Below are positions 62,221 through 64,000 of a stretch of 64,000 bases of DNA, piece by piece; the first letter of the stretch is position 1, and each line of letters opens with the position of its first letter. Where the stretch lies: NCBI GenBank assembly GCA_013396635.1, contig WBMW01000024.1:1-64000 (forward strand), in the 5' to 3' direction. The DNA comes from Penelope pileata (lineage: Eukaryota; Chordata; Aves; Galliformes; Cracidae). The position numbers and the translations under genes were made by a program. The notes under the pieces are model-generated. The model was not told the origin of the DNA. It did no database searches and saw only the letters and a program-made list of their open reading frames with translations.

Positions 62221-63339
62221 CAGTGGCAAGATTTTGCATCAGCATTGCCATAACTTTCAAGGGCTCTCATCCCTGTGGCAGCTTCCACTGAGCTTGGTGT
62301 TGCCACGAGCTCCCTGTTGCAGGGCAGATTTTATTCCAGGCAAGCCTAGATGAATCCAAAGCAAGAAGCAGGAAACAGCATTAGTAGTTGATGGACATAT
62401 TGACCAGACATTTTGAGAAACAAGTGCCTGACAAACAGAAGGTCTTTTAGTACATATTGCTGAGCAAAGTGTGATTTTTCATTTGCAACATCTCTCTATA
62501 TGCATTTTTGTGAGGATGCAGAAGTTCTGATACTGTGTAGTTTTATTCGTGCAGTTTCCAGGATCCCCTTTGAAGGGACAAACCAAATACGAAGAATTGC
62601 GGTGCTACTGAGGTACTATGAGTACATACACAGCACACGATGATGGGAAGACCAGTGAGGAAATAAGAGTTCTCTTCTAGTAAAGAGATGCCATACAGAA
62701 TATCCAGCACAGTGTTTCTCAGTTTGAAAAGGGTTGTTCACAAGCATTAGGAAGTGGAAAAACAAGCAAAGAAAGGAAAGAAGATAAAAAGAATTAACTG
62801 TAGGCTAAAATACTTAAATGCATCATGGAGTCTTGCAGTGTGTTTTGATATGCAGTGCGGGCTCAAAGTAAATCTAAATCAATTAAAAGGAGTGCCATTC
62901 TACTCCCATGCCTGGAAAAAGAAGATAGCATTGCTGAACAAGAGTAAGCGAGACTCTCAGCAGTTAAAAACATAATCTTTAAATTTTAGGAGTGAAATCT
63001 GAAGGAGGAAAATGGAAGTGGACATAAATTCTGGTTAGATGTAAAGGCAGACTAACAAACACAAAACAAATAGGGATTTTTTTCCCAAGCACATCAAAAA
63101 TAGGAGTCCTGCTTTACTAAGTGCCAAGAACTAATCAGGTTACTGAAGGAGTGGTCTGGGTAGCTTGGGCAAATTTTTTGGAGAAAACTGGACTCACATG
63201 TGAGAAGGGGAAAAGTTGTCCTTTGAATTAGTTAACTGGTTAAAAGAACTAAAAGTGAGTGGAGGATGGCTACCAAAATTTCTGAAAAATTGTGGCAAAG
63301 ATCGATGAATGAGTACACTGCTGTGCAACCTATCTGGAT
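62221..63339. other. Intergenic DNA, no gene seen
   Basis: No recognisable coding sequence. Part of it (about 62980-63339) may be a more degraded 5' extension of the ancient CR1 fragment that follows, but the match is too weak to call. Confidence 0.4.
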
Positions 63340-63880
63340 AATAATGTTAATAATGAGCTGGTAACATTTGTAGATGATAGGGAGTTACTCAGGACAGTCC
63401 AACCTACAGCTAACTGTGAAGAGCTTCAGAAGGTTCTCACATTTCTAAGTGATCACATGATGAAACGAAGACTAGATTTGGTATGAATAATTGCAAAGTA
63501 CTGCAGAGGGCACATCCTTAGCTATGAACACAAGAATAGTCTCCAAATTAGTTGTAATCACATGGAAAATCCATGTTGGAGGCACAGTGGGAAGCCCTTC
63601 TATGAGAAACACTAGAAATTATTACAAGGGAAAAAGACAACCAAGCAACATAGTCAAACAGCACTACAAAACCAGTGCATAAAATCTGAGAAACCCATAA
63701 TTGGAACATTACATTCATTTCAAGTTCCTCTCATCTCCATGAATCTGTGGTGTAGGACTACAGAAGATGTGGAGAAAGGCAGTAAGATCAAGAATATGTG
63801 ATTTCCACAGGAGAAGAGATCAAACAGTCAGGGTCTCTTCAGCATGGAGTGAGATGCCAGAGGAATAGATGACAGAACCT
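63340..63880 (+). mobile_element. Ancient CR1/L3-type LINE fragment, sense
   Basis: gagctggtaacatttgtaga followed by tgatag corresponds to the reverse-transcriptase catalytic block (reads TFVDD in place of KFADD). Next come gaagagcttcagaaggttct, ttgcaaagtactgcagaggg and aggagaagagatcaaacagt, in the order found in old amniote CR1 ORF2. Many stops and indels are present. The 3' tail is not reached before about 63880, where similarity fades near the window edge. Confidence 0.75.
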
Positions 63881-64000
63881 AGAGTAGAACACAAAAAAAT
63901 AACTTCTAAAGAATTGGACTCTGTTTCTTGCAACAGAAATTAGAGCAGTTCTGATTAAGGATTGATTAAGGTGTTTTTTTAAAAATATGTATTTTGTTAC

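Overview
This is a 64 kb piece of vertebrate nuclear DNA, most likely from a bird and probably a galliform close to chicken. The reasons are CR1 LINE copies ending in the avian-type 3' signature (ttccaacc...gattctgtgattct), several old archosaur/turtle-like CR1 (L3/CR1) relics, an LTR of avian endogenous-retrovirus type, no Alu or L1, and an AT-rich background broken by one sharp CpG island. Nothing looks bacterial, and there are no operons or CRISPR arrays.

The one gene I can name with confidence is LRRC3B, on the + strand. Its whole 259-residue protein lies in one exon: CDS 57672-58451, exon acceptor at 57508/57509, AATAAA at 58731-58736. The CpG island at about 11500-12760 is the natural candidate for its promoter and noncoding first exon. 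A good donor (CAG|GTGAGG) lies at 11944/11945, implying a first intron of about 45.6 kb. The exon 1 model is an inference; the coding exon is not.

Layout: 1-11500 is upstream noncoding DNA with a long antisense ancient CR1 relic (6102-7920). 11500-12760 is the CpG island and promoter. 12760-57508 is the presumed intron 1, AT-rich, with a sense CR1 3' end (24970-25220), an antisense CR1 with a reverse-transcriptase fragment (36930-37570), an ancient CR1 3' tail (44471-44554) and a CpG-rich solo LTR in sense orientation (51551-52269). 57509-58755 is the coding exon with a leader rich in upstream ORFs. 58756-64000 is downstream intergenic DNA with a CR1 3' end (61945-62220) and an ancient CR1 fragment near the right edge.

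I did not find a new multi-gene system. The points most worth a second look are the chain of upstream ORFs before the LRRC3B start, the apparently young LTR promoter and poly(A) unit about 5.2 kb upstream of the coding exon in the same orientation, the possible splice acceptor at the left edge of the CpG island, and some non-repeat segments that may be regulatory.
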